Below are positions 1-9,260 of a DNA stretch of 64,000 nucleotides, one piece after another. Under the pieces are notes generated by a model. The model was not told where the DNA came from and ran no database searches. It worked only from the letters and a program-made list of their open reading frames with translations. The DNA lies in assembly GCA_938008435.1 (NCBI GenBank), contig CALLKK010000009.1:434001-498000 (forward strand), read 5' to 3'. Source of the DNA: an uncultured Steroidobacter sp. (GTDB lineage Bacteria; Pseudomonadota; Gammaproteobacteria; Steroidobacterales; Steroidobacteraceae). The stretch's first letter is position 1; each line of letters starts with the position of its first letter. Made by a program: the position numbers and the translations under genes.

Positions 1-73
1 CGCCACCGCAAGCGGCGAGGAGCAAGCCGACTACGACCATCCCGGCGATGCGAAGAGTGCGTGTGCGATTCAT
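1..73 (-). CDS. Lipoprotein, N-terminal signal only (runs off the window)
   Basis: Only the first 24 codons are inside the window, read leftwards from an ATG at 71-73. They encode a basic N-terminus (MNRTRTLRIA), a short hydrophobic core and a lipobox ending LLAAC-GG, so the mature protein should be lipid-anchored at the cysteine near residue 22. A GGGGGA run lies just upstream of the ATG and is a good ribosome binding site. The mature domain is outside the window and its function cannot be told. The 283 bases between this start and the GntP stop hold a GGCCTCG-N10-CGAGGCC inverted repeat (222-245) and no gene I can support. Confidence 0.7.
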   Translation of the reverse strand, partial: MNRTRTLRIAGMVVVGLLLAACGG

Positions 74-356
74 GAAATCCCCCATTCATCTCGCCATCGT
101 CACGCCAGGCGCGGATATGCCGCCGCGCCGTGCGCCCGCAGGGTTGGGCTGGTGGCGACCGATCCGCCGTAGCGTCCGATAGTGCTTTTTGTCTTTATGT
201 ATCTGTTTGATTGAATGGCCCGGCCTCGCGCACACGCACGAGGCCTCGCTGTCCACGCAAGTGTGTGGATTTCCGGGGAGATGTCAACAACGGACATTTA
301 GGCTCCCGGCGGCCCGCGCGCGCGGCCTCACAAATGAGCAGCCGCCGGATCCTTCG

Positions 357-1670
357 CTAGAGCAGCGCATCCATGATCAGCACGCCGATGATGCCGACGA
401 CGCCGACGATGCCCTCCATGAGCGTCCACGACAGCAGCGTCTCCTTGAGGCTCAAGTTGAAGTACTCCTTGAACATCCAGAAGCCCGAGTCGTTGACGTG
501 CGAGAGCATGAGGCTGCCCGCGCCGATCGCCAGCACCATCAGATTCGGATCGGCGCCCGTTGCAGCCACGACCGGCGCCATGATGCCGGCTGCCGTCAAA
601 CCTGCCACGGTAGCCGAACCGAGGCTCACACGGATCACGGTCGCGATGATCCAGCCGAGCAAGAGCGGATTGACGGAAAGCCCCGTGAGCGCGTTCGAGA
701 TCGCCTCACTCACGCCGGTGTCGACGAAGACCTGCTTGAGCGCGCCCGCGCCTGCAATGATGAGCAGGATCACCGCAATATCCTTCACCGCGCCGCTGTA
801 GTGATCCATCAAGGCTTGGATCTTCATACCGCGGCCGAGACCGAGCGTCACCGTCGCAACGAGCAGCGCCACGAGCATGACGACGAACGGATCGGCGATG
901 AACTTGAAGAACCCGTGCAGCAGTGTGCCTTCCGGCGCCAACCCCGGCAGCGCCGCCGATCCTGCAATCATCACGACCGGCAAGAGCGCCGTCGCAAAGC
1001 AGTTGAACGCACCGGGCAGCTGATCTTCCGGCATGTCCTGCGGCACGAAGAGCTCGGGCAGCTTCGACTGCGCATTGCGAAAAGCGCGCGCGAACACGGG
1101 CCCTGCGAGAATCATCGCGGGCACTGCCACGACCAAACCGTAAATCAATGTGGTCGACATGCTGGCACCGAACATCGGCACCATCGCCGTCGGCGCGGGG
1201 TGCGGCGGCAGATAGCCGTGCGTCACCGACAAGGAAGCGAGCAGCGGCACGCCCAAATACACCGCAGGCAGCTTCGAGTAATACGCCACGGAGAAGACGA
1301 GCGGCACGAGCAGCACGAAGCCGACGTTGTAGAAGAGCGGAATGCCGACGATGAAACCGGTGAGCATCAATGCCCACGTGATGCGCTTCTCGCCGAACCA
1401 CCTCATCAGCACCGACGCGATCTTCTGCGCCGCACCGCTTTGCGCGATGAGCTTGCCGAACATGGCGCCCAAGCAAATGATCGCAACGAGCGAGCCCAGC
1501 ATGTCGCCGAGGCCCTTTTGAATCGAGCCGGGCAGGCGTTCGAGCGGCAGCCCGAGCACGTAGCCCGCGAAGATCGAAGTGAGCAAGAAGGCGAGGAAGG
1601 GATGAATCTTGCCCCAGCTGATGAGCAGCACGAGCAAGACGATCGAGGCGAACACCCAGAAAAGTTCCAC
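357..1670 (-). CDS. GntP-family gluconate:H+ symporter
   Basis: A 437-residue polytopic inner-membrane protein of the usual GntP/GntT length, with about a dozen hydrophobic segments. Family signatures include GIPLFYNVGFVLLVPLVFS near residue 110, THGYLPPHPAPTA near 150 and LSHVNDSGFWMFKEYF near 390. The start is GTG at 1668-1670, preceded by GAGGGATC, a fair ribosome binding site. GntP proteins take up gluconate or related sugar acids with protons. No gluconate kinase or gntR regulator is adjacent, so the exact substrate is open; the Entner-Doudoroff genes at 51-57 kb could use imported gluconate after phosphorylation elsewhere. Confidence 0.9.
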   Translation of the reverse strand: MELFWVFASIVLLVLLISWGKIHPFLAFLLTSIFAGYVLGLPLERLPGSIQKGLGDMLGSLVAIICLGAMFGKLIAQSGAAQKIASVLMRWFGEKRITWALMLTGFIVGIPLFYNVGFVLLVPLVFSVAYYSKLPAVYLGVPLLASLSVTHGYLPPHPAPTAMVPMFGASMSTTLIYGLVVAVPAMILAGPVFARAFRNAQSKLPELFVPQDMPEDQLPGAFNCFATALLPVVMIAGSAALPGLAPEGTLLHGFFKFIADPFVVMLVALLVATVTLGLGRGMKIQALMDHYSGAVKDIAVILLIIAGAGALKQVFVDTGVSEAISNALTGLSVNPLLLGWIIATVIRVSLGSATVAGLTAAGIMAPVVAATGADPNLMVLAIGAGSLMLSHVNDSGFWMFKEYFNLSLKETLLSWTLMEGIVGVVGIIGVLIMDALL

Positions 1671-1771
1671 TTGGATCCCTCGTTGTTTGTCTCGTTGTTT
1701 GTTATGCGTGCGCGGATCCGCTCCCCCGCGCTTCTTCGGGGGCCAAAGAGTAACAGCTTGAGCCCCGATGG

Positions 1772-2617
1772 CTAGAGGGTCATCGATAAAGATTCGTCAT
1801 ACGAATGCGCTCGCGCAGCGGCGCCAGGCTGCGCGTGTTCCGCCTGCGATTCGGGCTGCGCAAGTGCGGCCTGTTCCGGCAGCCCGAGACGTCCGAGTAG
1901 CGGCAGCTTGAGCGCCGGCGCTCGCGCATCGACACCGAGCGTCAAGCCGAGCACGTTGAGCTCGAGGCCTTCTTCGAGACCTGCGAGCACGCCGACGATG
2001 CCGAAGAGATTGAATTGTCCGCCGGTACCGCTCGGCGCGCGCTCGACCGGACGCCAACCGAGATAGTCCTTGCCGATCGCCGTCGGCGGCAAATCGACGC
2101 GCAGCTCCGGCACGGCCCGCAACACGTAAGCCGTGAACGTATTGGAGTTCGGCCCTGGCCAAACGCGGTAACGATCCGCGTACGGATACTGCGCCACGGC
2201 GCGTTCGATGCGATCGATCATCTCCTCGACCATCGGCCCGCGCATCTCGCGCAGGAGCTCGGGCTTGTTGCCGAACCAGTACGCATCGGCAGCGCGCTCA
2301 TGTACCACGACGGCTGTGCCGGTGCGCCGCAAGCGATAGCCGATCACTTCGTAGACGGTGTAGCGTTCGGCGCCCGCGCGCTTGACCGCGATCCACGTGT
2401 GCACGCCGAAATAGCCGCGCCATCCGACGGCGCGCGCCGCATAAACTTGCACGACAGGCTCGGGCGTCGTTGCCGGATCCGGCGCAAGGCCGGCCGGCTC
2501 GCGCGACGCCGTTCGCCAATCGCCTGCTGAAATTTGCTCGGAGAACGCCAGATAGCCGCACGCGATCGCAACGTACGCAATCACCCACAGCAACAGCGTC
2601 TTGGCCTTTCTATACAT
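1772..2617 (-). CDS. DUF3750 family protein, membrane-anchored
   Basis: 281 residues if started at the ATG at 2615-2617, which places one hydrophobic segment (LLLWVIAYVAIACGYLAF) right at the N-terminus; the frame stays open further upstream but that stretch looks non-coding. The body carries the DUF3750 pattern WRTASREPAGLAPDP, VVQVYAARAVGWRGYFGVHT, WPGPNSNTFTAYVLR and GKDYLGWRPVERAPSGTG. A single anchor followed by a periplasmic domain is likely. The biochemical role of DUF3750 is not known to me. It is divergent from the DUF4159 gene with a 98-base gap, so the two may share a control region. The C-terminal 40 residues are Ala/Gln-rich and poorly conserved-looking. Confidence 0.8.
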   Translation of the reverse strand: MYRKAKTLLLWVIAYVAIACGYLAFSEQISAGDWRTASREPAGLAPDPATTPEPVVQVYAARAVGWRGYFGVHTWIAVKRAGAERYTVYEVIGYRLRRTGTAVVVHERAADAYWFGNKPELLREMRGPMVEEMIDRIERAVAQYPYADRYRVWPGPNSNTFTAYVLRAVPELRVDLPPTAIGKDYLGWRPVERAPSGTGGQFNLFGIVGVLAGLEEGLELNVLGLTLGVDARAPALKLPLLGRLGLPEQAALAQPESQAEHAQPGAAARAHSYDESLSMTL

Positions 2618-2715
2618 GCGTGGTGAATATGCCGGATGATCGCCAGCGAGGCCACTGGTATGCTGGCTCGAGCGCCGACAGTCCGCACGAACGCGCGATC
2701 GAGCCGTCGAGAGCC

Positions 2716-3489
2716 ATGATCCACAACATGCCCGCCGCACGCACTCGCCTCGTCGCAGGATGCGCACTCCTCGCCGCAGCGTTGAGCGCGAGCAGCAGCT
2801 CGCAGCCGACGGCGAGCGAGCCGCAAGAACACGCCGAATTCCAGTTCGTGCGCCTTGCCTACAGCTCGAGCAGCTCGTTCTTCCAGCGACGCGAGCGTTG
2901 GCTCACCGATTGGCCCGAGGCGGAGCATTACCTGTTGGGCGGCGTGCGGCGCCTGACGCGCATCAATGCCGCGCGCGAAGGCATCTACATGTCGATCATG
3001 GACGAGCGCCTCTTCGACTACCCTTGGCTCTATGCCGTCGAAGTCGGCGGCTGGGAGCTGAGTGAGGAAGAAGCCGCTCGCTTGCGTGACTATCTGCTGC
3101 GCGGCGGTTTTCTAATGGTCGATGATTTCCACGGCAGTCGCGAGTGGGCCGGCTTCGTCGAATCGATGCGCCGCGTCTTTCCGGATCGCACCATCGTCGA
3201 CGTGTCGATCGAAGATCCGATCTTCCATGTCGCCTACGACATCAACGAGCGCACGCAGATTCCCGGCATTCAATTCATCTACACCGGCGTGCCGTACGAG
3301 CAGGACGGCGTCGAGCCGCAGTGGCGCGGCATCTACGACGATGAGGGCCGATTGATGGTCATCATCAATTTCAACATGGACCTAGGCGATGCCTGGGAGC
3401 ACGCGGACGTGCCAGAGTACGCGCTGCAGTACACCACACGCGCGTATCAATACGCGATCAATTACATCTTGTACGCGATGACGCACTGA
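2716..3489 (+). CDS. DUF4159 domain protein, exported
   Basis: 257 residues from ATG 2716 (a second ATG at 2728 is equally possible). The N-terminus has a signal peptide (RTRLVAGCALLAAALSASSS). After it come FQFVRLAYSS, then LTRINAAREG, DYPWLYAVEVGGWELSEEE, LRDYLLRGGFLMVDDFHG and LMVIINFNMDLGDAWEH, the typical order of the DUF4159 domain, which resembles a class I glutamine-amidotransferase-like fold. In other bacteria the domain often sits with MoxR ATPases and VWA-domain proteins; none is present here. The enzymatic activity is unknown. Its likely location is the periplasm. Confidence 0.8.
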   Translation: MIHNMPAARTRLVAGCALLAAALSASSSSQPTASEPQEHAEFQFVRLAYSSSSSFFQRRERWLTDWPEAEHYLLGGVRRLTRINAAREGIYMSIMDERLFDYPWLYAVEVGGWELSEEEAARLRDYLLRGGFLMVDDFHGSREWAGFVESMRRVFPDRTIVDVSIEDPIFHVAYDINERTQIPGIQFIYTGVPYEQDGVEPQWRGIYDDEGRLMVIINFNMDLGDAWEHADVPEYALQYTTRAYQYAINYILYAMTH

Positions 3490-3510
3490 TCGGGCGCTGG
3501 ACCGAATCAG

Positions 3511-3645
3511 GGCTACGGACTACAGGCTACGGGCTACAGTCAGACAAGGGCTGTGCTTGCCGCGCTCTCCCTGACGCGACGCTGCACATGCATATTCCGT
3601 GACCCGGGGCGTCCAGCATCTTTTTCTACAGCCGAGAGCCTACAG
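3511..3645. repeat. CTACAG-N8-CTACAG repeats, two loci upstream of the porin-like gene
   Basis: CTACAG occurs at 3520-3525 and 3534-3539, and again at 3626-3631 and 3640-3645, each pair separated by exactly 8 bases (14-base period). The first locus is also readable as two tandem 14-mers starting with GGCTACGG. A third exact pair lies downstream at 4371-4390. The region between genes (3490-3707) has no other recognisable feature. The repeat resembles short dispersed intergenic repeats seen in high-GC gammaproteobacteria; its role is unknown. Confidence 0.75.
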
Positions 3646-3707
3646 CCTCATGGAACTTCTCCCACACCGCCGCGTATTCGTAACGGTCGGCGCACTGGAG
3701 TTCCTAC

Positions 3708-4298
3708 ATGAAACGCGTCATTGCCATCGCTACGCTCGTGCTGATCGCACCGCATGCACACGCTTTCGAGTGGCGCGCGTTCGAATGGCGCGTCGGCGTG
3801 GCGTATGTGAGCGGACTGAGCGACGTCACCGACCTCTATGAGCAAAACTTACGTATCGAAGGTCTGAACGCCGACGTCGATCTCAAAGTGCCGCTTGGTC
3901 TCACCGCGGGCCTCACCTACGACTACCCTTCCGGCTTGCGACTCGATGTCACGCTCGGACCCGCCTTCTTCATCGGCGGCGAGGTCAGCTATTCCGAAGT
4001 GCCGCTCGCCGCGACGCTCGGCTACAACTTCGACATGGGCGGCGATGCCTCCCCCTTCGTGCGCGCCGGCATCACGCATCATTTCGCAAGCGGCGACTAC
4101 GAAGCCGGCTCGAATCCAGGATTGTTGGTGGCAGCAGGCTTGGACTTCCGACGCTTGACGATCGAAGTCGCGTTCGATCGATCGGAAGTGGAGTTCGACA
4201 CGGCGGTGTGCAACGCCAACAACACGGTGTGCACACCGGCGCGCGAGAAACTGAATACGTACGAAGTGATTGCGAGCGTGTTCTGGCGTTTCCGCTGA
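3708..4298 (+). CDS. Small outer-membrane beta-barrel protein
   Basis: 196 residues. A signal peptide (MKRVIAIATLVLIAPHAHA) is followed by alternating polar/hydrophobic strands such as LGLTAGLTYDYPSGLRLDVT and PFVRAGITHHF, ending in an aromatic terminus (ASVFWRFR) as expected for Bam-dependent barrels of the OmpW/OmpA-barrel size class. The mature N-terminus contains a tandem duplication, FEWRAFEWR, from a repeated 12-base unit. Two cysteines near the C-terminus (CNANNTVC) could form a loop disulfide. No substrate can be inferred. The gene is flanked on both sides by CTACAG-N8-CTACAG repeats and converges on the oxidoreductase gene. Confidence 0.75.
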   Translation: MKRVIAIATLVLIAPHAHAFEWRAFEWRVGVAYVSGLSDVTDLYEQNLRIEGLNADVDLKVPLGLTAGLTYDYPSGLRLDVTLGPAFFIGGEVSYSEVPLAATLGYNFDMGGDASPFVRAGITHHFASGDYEAGSNPGLLVAAGLDFRRLTIEVAFDRSEVEFDTAVCNANNTVCTPAREKLNTYEVIASVFWRFR

Positions 4299-4345
4299 GA
4301 ACAGGCCAGGGCTTTGAGCCAGGGCCAAGAGCTAGCTGTAAGCGA

Positions 4346-4390
4346 GCGGCGCGCCGAGCGCGCCGCCTCACTACAGCCTAGGGCCTACAG
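4346..4390. repeat. GC-rich hairpin plus third CTACAG-N8-CTACAG locus
   Basis: Between two convergent genes: an 8-bp perfect stem GCGGCGCG/CGCGCCGC with a 5-base loop (4346-4366) and then CTACAG at 4371-4376 and 4385-4390. There is no T-tract, so it is not a typical intrinsic terminator, though it may slow transcription from both sides. Confidence 0.6.
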
Positions 4391-4392
4391 TC

Positions 4393-5487
4393 TTAGGCAA
4401 TATCGACTGCCCGTCCCGTGCGCGCGGACTCGTAGATGGCGCTCAGGATCTTGACGTCCTGCAAGCCCTCCTCGCCGGAGACCTTCGTCGGCTTGTTCTG
4501 GAGGATACTGAGCGCGAACTCATCGAGCTCGTTCGCGAACTGATCGATCTCGCCGAACTTGAGCGACTTACCGTCGCTGCGGGCGCCCCTGAGCCCGTTG
4601 TAGTTGAACGCGGGATCGAGACCGAACCAACCGCGATCGGTGTGCGCGCGGAAACGGCCCACCGGCGCCGCATTGAACGTGGTGGCGCAGTAGGCTACGA
4701 CGCCGCTCGGGAAGATCGCCGTCCAAGCCATCGTCTCGTCGACTTCCTTGAACTTGACCGGATCGGTCTTCGTCTCGGTCGCGAACACGCGCACCGGCTC
4801 TTCGCCCGTCAGGTAGCGCGTGGCCTGCAGCACGTAGATACCGACGTCCATGAGCGCACCGCCGCCCGCGAGATCCTTCTTGACGCGCCATTGATCCTGG
4901 TCGCCGAGCGGGAAGCCGAACACGCCTTCGATGAACTTGATCGTGCCGAGCTCCTTCGAGCGCGCGATGCGCATGCATTCGAGATGATGCGGCTCGAACT
5001 GGCAGCGATAAGCGACGCCGAGCACGCGACCGGCCTTCTTGCAGACGTCGATCATCTGCTGGCAGCGCTCGACGGAAATCTCCATCGGCTTCTCGCAGAA
5101 CACGTGCTTGCCGGCGAGCGCCGACTTGGTGGCGTGCTCGAGGTGCAGCGCATTCGGCGTCACGACGTACACGATGTCGATGTCGGGATTGTCGGCCATG
5201 CGGTCCATCGTGTCGTACGAGTACACGCTGCGGTCCGGCAAGCCGTACTGCTTCTGCCATTTCTTCGCCTTTTCCGGATCGCCGGTGACGATGCCGGCCA
5301 GCTTGCAGTGCTTCGTCTTCTTCAGAGCCGGAGCGATTTGATATGTCGACAGCGAGCCCAGGCCGCAAAGCGCAACGCCAAGCTTCTTGTCCGTCGGTTG
5401 TGCCAGCGCACTGCCGCCGGCGAAGGGCGCCGCCGCGGCGATCATTGCCGTTTTCATCAGAAAGTCTCGTCGATTGTTGTCGTGCAT
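4393..5487 (-). CDS. Tat-exported Gfo/Idh/MocA oxidoreductase (glucose-fructose oxidoreductase-like)
   Basis: 364 residues from ATG at 5485-5487. The N-terminus holds a twin-arginine signal (NNRRDFLMKTAMIAAAAPFA), so it is probably folded with cofactor and exported to the periplasm like Zymomonas GFOR. The Rossmann part shows GVALCGLGSLSTYQIAPAL, then VTPNALHLEHA and the family lysine motif CEKPMEIS. The C-terminal half (GGGALMDVGIYVLQATRYLTG) matches the Gfo/Idh C-domain. GFOR enzymes hold NADP tightly and interconvert sugars; the real substrate here is unknown. It stands alone, with 339 bases upstream lacking any gene. Confidence 0.85.
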   Translation of the reverse strand: MHDNNRRDFLMKTAMIAAAAPFAGGSALAQPTDKKLGVALCGLGSLSTYQIAPALKKTKHCKLAGIVTGDPEKAKKWQKQYGLPDRSVYSYDTMDRMADNPDIDIVYVVTPNALHLEHATKSALAGKHVFCEKPMEISVERCQQMIDVCKKAGRVLGVAYRCQFEPHHLECMRIARSKELGTIKFIEGVFGFPLGDQDQWRVKKDLAGGGALMDVGIYVLQATRYLTGEEPVRVFATETKTDPVKFKEVDETMAWTAIFPSGVVAYCATTFNAAPVGRFRAHTDRGWFGLDPAFNYNGLRGARSDGKSLKFGEIDQFANELDEFALSILQNKPTKVSGEEGLQDVKILSAIYESARTGRAVDIA

Positions 5488-5826
5488 GGTTATTCGTTCG
5501 TTCCGTGCCGGCGAGCAGATTCGGATCGTCGTACAGGATAAAGGATGCACGGCAAGCGCGCACCGCTCGCGTCGATGTCACGCCCACGACGGCGCTCGCA
5601 TGCAACCGGAGCGCCACGCGAAACACTGCGACGCCGCCGCGCGCTTAGCGTACGCTCATACGCTCGCATCGTGGCAGATGACTACTTGGGGAAGTGTTAA
5701 GACTCTTGACGTTCGCCGCCGCCAGGCCGAGCGGCAGCGCGGATCGACGAATCGTGCAGCGCTATGCGCAACGAGCGAGCGACGGGCCGGATCAGCCCGC
5801 CGCCTCACCCAGGCAAGGCAATATCG
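5488..5826. other. Intergenic region, no gene seen
   Basis: 339 bases between the oxidoreductase start and the RND permease stop, both on the minus strand. It holds a 10-base palindrome AGCGTACGCT (5647-5656). I see no RNA gene, no terminator with a T-tract and no convincing promoter; the oxidoreductase promoter must lie here. Confidence 0.4.
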
Positions 5827-8800
5827 CTAGGTTTCTTGCGACGGCCGCGGAATACGAGTCAACACGCCGTCTGCGGGTGGCAACACGGGCTGCACCTCAT
5901 CCTGCGCGGCAGGCTGAGTCGCATGCTCGCCTGCTTGAGCATGCTTGCGCCGCCGTGCTTTCACGCGCTGCGTCAGCCCGTAGATATAGGTGTAGAGCAC
6001 CGGCACGACGAGCAGCGTGAGCAGTGTCGAGGTGATGACGCCGCCGATGACTGCGCGACCCATGGGCGCAAGCAGCTCGCCGCCCGTTCCCGCGCCGATC
6101 GACATCGGCAACATGCCGAAGATCATCGCCATCGTCGTCATGACGATCGGGCGCAAACGCACCTGCCCTGCCTCCAGGATCGCCTCGTGCAAGGATTTGC
6201 CTTCGCGCAGCGCCTGATTCGTGAAATCGACGAGCAGAATCGCGTTCTTCGTCACCAGGCCCATCAGCATGATGAAGCCGATGATCGAGAATAGATTGAG
6301 CGTCGTGCCGGTCAGCAGCAGCGCCAGCAGCACGCCGATCAACGACAGCGGCAGCGAGACCATGATCGCGATCGGTTGCACGAAGCTGCCGAACTGCGAG
6401 GCGAGCACGAAGTAGATGAACAGCACCGCCAGGCTCAACGCCACGAGCGCCGACTGCGACAGCTCGCTCATGTTCTGCTGCTCGCCGCCGATCTCGATGC
6501 GATAACCCTGCGGCAGCTCCTTCTCGAACGCGCGCGCCACCTTCTCCGCATCTGCGCCGACGTCGCCGGTCGGGCGGCCTTCCGCATTCGCGAAGATCGA
6601 GATGCGCCGCTGCATGTTCTGGCGGCGGATCTGCTCGGGCGTCTCCGCGTACACGAGCTCGGCGACTTGTCGCAACGGCACGAGCACGGGATTGCCCGTC
6701 TCGTCCAAGCGCGAGCTCGTGAGATAAAGATCGCCGAGGTCGGTGACGAGCTCCCGCTGCTCGCGCGGCAGACGCACGATCACGTCGTAGTCCTGACCGT
6801 CGGGTCCCACCCACGTCGAGATCTCGTCGCCGGCGATGAGCGGTCGCAGCGCATTGCCGATATGCGCGGTCGTGATGCCGAGCTCGCTAGCAAGCTCGTT
6901 GTTGATACGCACCGCAATCGTGGGCGTAGCACCCTTTTCGCTGCTCTCGAGATCGACGATGCCCGGCACTGTCGCGAGCCGCTTCATCAGCTCCTGCGAG
7001 AGCTCGGTGAGCTTCGCGTTGTCGGGCCCCAACACCGAGATGTTCACGGGTTGCCAGCCGATCTTCGCGGTGAGGCCTGCCATGCGATTGACGCGCTCGC
7101 GAATCTCGCGCTCGATCTCGGATTGCGGCCGGCGCGGGTGCTCGTTGGGATCGGTCAGACGAATGAACAAGCGCGCGTGGTTGCGCCCCTCATTCGTACC
7201 GACCGACGTCAACACGGTCTGCACGCCCTCGACTTGGCGCAGCATCGCCTCGACGTCGCGCACCTTGGCGTCGGTGTACTCGAGGCTGGAGCCGATCGGA
7301 GTGTTCACGCGCAGGAAGACGAAACCATCATCGCTCTGCGGCACGAACTCGACGCCGATCTTGGGCACGAGCAGGAAGCCGCCGAAGAACGACAACGCCG
7401 CGACCAAGAGCACCAGCGAGCGCGGGCTCAAGCTCGCCCAGCGCGGCAACGGCGCTGCGACATCGCTTGCTCTGCGGCGCGCCCAGCGCGCGAGTCCCGG
7501 AATACCGTAGCGGCGCCCGCTCAACGTCCAACGCAGCATGCGGTCGTACCAGCGATGCGCCGCTTCCACGCCGTCTTCGACGCGCTCCATGATGCGAGCG
7601 AGCCACGGCGCGCGCTTGAAGCGACCCTCTTTCGGATCCGGCCAGACGGAGGAGAGCATCGGATCGAGCGTGAAGCTCACGAAGAGCGAAACGGCCACCG
7701 CCACCGACACCGTGATGCCGAACTGCAGGAAGAACTTGCCGATCGTGCCGCTCATGAAGGCGACCGGCACGAACACTGCGAGAATCGCAAACGTGGTCGC
7801 CATGACGGCAAGACCGATCTCCTCCGTACCGTCGAGCGCCGCCTGACGATGGCTCTTGCCCATGTCGGCGTGCCGCACGATGTTCTCGCGCACGACGATG
7901 GCGTCGTCGATGAGCAAGCCGATGCAGAGCGACAACGCCATCAACGTCATGAAGTTGAGCGTGAAGCCGAAGAAGTGCAGCACGATGAATGTCGCGATCA
8001 CGGAGATCGGCAGCGTCAACGCGGTGATGATCGTCGAGCGCCACGAGTGCAGGAACAGGAACACGATGAGCACCGTGAGCACCGCACCTTCGATGATGGT
8101 GCGCTTGACGCGATCGAGCGACGCTTCGATCCATTCGGCATCGGACCACACCGTTGCGATCTGAATGTCCTCGGGCAGACGCTCTCTCAGCTCCTTGACG
8201 GCCTCTTCGATCGCCTTGCCGGTCTGCACGATATTCGACTGCTGCATCCGGTAGACGTAAATGGACACGGAGGGGCGTCCATCGGTGCGCGAGATCGACG
8301 TCTCTTCCGCCTCGCCGTCGACGATCTCAGCCACCTGATTGAGGTATACGGGCGCGCCGCCTTGATTGGCGACGATGATGCGGCCGAAAGCAGCCGGATC
8401 CTTGATCTTGCCTTCCACGCGCACGAGCCGATCGCTCGCGCCGTGCGTGATGATGCCGGCGGGCAAGTCCTGATTAGCGGATTGGATGGCCGAGACGACC
8501 TGATCGACGCCGATGCGATAGCTCTGCAGCGCATCGGGTCGCAGGAAGATCTGCACTTGCCGCTCGACGGAACCGCCCGTCCAGATATGGCCCACGCCAT
8601 AGGTGTTCTCGAGGCGCTTGACGATCTGCTGCTCGACGATCGTGGATACCTCGCGCATGCTGCGCGTGGTCGAATAGACCGTCAGGGTGACAACGGGCTC
8701 TTGGCTGCCGTCGGTGGATGCGCGCGTGATCTGCGGATCGCGCACGTCGCGCGGCATCCACGGCTTGACCTGCGCGACCTTGTCGCGGATTTCCTGAGTC

Positions 8801-9111
8801 GCCGCGACGATGTCGACATCCGTCTGAAACTGCACGCTGATGTTCGCCGAGCCCTCGCGCGCCGTGGCGAAGATGTCCTTGATGCCCGGAATCGAGTTGA
8901 CGACGTTTTCGATCGGCTTGATGACGTCGGCTTCCACCGCCTCGGGCGATGCGCCCGGATACTGCACGTAGATGAAGACCTCGGGCGGGCTCACCTCGGG
9001 CATCTGTTCGACCGGCAACAGGCGATACGACACCAACCCGAGCACGACCAGCGCGAGCATGACCATGGTCGCGAACACCGGTTGATTGACGCTGGTACGA
9101 GTGATCCACAT
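5827..9111 (-). CDS. RND efflux pump 1, inner-membrane permease (AcrB/HAE1-like)
   Basis: 1094 residues, the usual size of an RND exporter protomer. It begins with [20 protein letters not shown], the first transmembrane helix, and shows the porter motif [13 protein letters not shown] and, in TM4, [13 protein letters not shown] with the paired aspartates used for proton relay. A second TM block ([34 protein letters not shown]) follows. AAGGA precedes the ATG. The matching adaptor is directly upstream in the same direction (149-base gap). No outer-membrane channel or regulator is next to this pair, so it must share a TolC-type protein, perhaps that at 20.6-22 kb. Substrates are unknown. Confidence 0.93.
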   Translation of the reverse strand: MWITRTSVNQPVFATMVMLALVVLGLVSYRLLPVEQMPEVSPPEVFIYVQYPGASPEAVEADVIKPIENVVNSIPGIKDIFATAREGSANISVQFQTDVDIVAATQEIRDKVAQVKPWMPRDVRDPQITRASTDGSQEPVVTLTVYSTTRSMREVSTIVEQQIVKRLENTYGVGHIWTGGSVERQVQIFLRPDALQSYRIGVDQVVSAIQSANQDLPAGIITHGASDRLVRVEGKIKDPAAFGRIIVANQGGAPVYLNQVAEIVDGEAEETSISRTDGRPSVSIYVYRMQQSNIVQTGKAIEEAVKELRERLPEDIQIATVWSDAEWIEASLDRVKRTIIEGAVLTVLIVFLFLHSWRSTIITALTLPISVIATFIVLHFFGFTLNFMTLMALSLCIGLLIDDAIVVRENIVRHADMGKSHRQAALDGTEEIGLAVMATTFAILAVFVPVAFMSGTIGKFFLQFGITVSVAVAVSLFVSFTLDPMLSSVWPDPKEGRFKRAPWLARIMERVEDGVEAAHRWYDRMLRWTLSGRRYGIPGLARWARRRASDVAAPLPRWASLSPRSLVLLVAALSFFGGFLLVPKIGVEFVPQSDDGFVFLRVNTPIGSSLEYTDAKVRDVEAMLRQVEGVQTVLTSVGTNEGRNHARLFIRLTDPNEHPRRPQSEIEREIRERVNRMAGLTAKIGWQPVNISVLGPDNAKLTELSQELMKRLATVPGIVDLESSEKGATPTIAVRINNELASELGITTAHIGNALRPLIAGDEISTWVGPDGQDYDVIVRLPREQRELVTDLGDLYLTSSRLDETGNPVLVPLRQVAELVYAETPEQIRRQNMQRRISIFANAEGRPTGDVGADAEKVARAFEKELPQGYRIEIGGEQQNMSELSQSALVALSLAVLFIYFVLASQFGSFVQPIAIMVSLPLSLIGVLLALLLTGTTLNLFSIIGFIMLMGLVTKNAILLVDFTNQALREGKSLHEAILEAGQVRLRPIVMTTMAMIFGMLPMSIGAGTGGELLAPMGRAVIGGVITSTLLTLLVVPVLYTYIYGLTQRVKARRRKHAQAGEHATQPAAQDEVQPVLPPADGVLTRIPRPSQET

Positions 9112-9260
9112 GGCGGTGGTCCTTACTTAAGCGCTTGCTTTCGGGCGCAAGGCAGAAGAGTGAATTGGATGAGCCGATTCGACGTACGAAGGTGCAGCGA
9201 GGCGTTGCTGCGGCACGCCGGCTCAAACGGATGAACCGCGCGGCCGGCGAGCCGTGCGCA

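Noticed and set aside
222..245. GGCCTCG-N10-CGAGGCC as a terminator of gntP
   Set aside because: No T-tract on either strand and over 100 bases from the stop.
189..1775. 528-codon plus-strand ORF over the GntP gene
   Set aside because: His/Arg/Glu-rich shadow; the minus-strand GntP reading has all membrane motifs.
6376..9234. Very long plus-strand ORF opposite RND pump 1
   Set aside because: Antisense shadow: Arg/His/Asp-rich product, no domain, explained by GC-rich third positions of the real gene.
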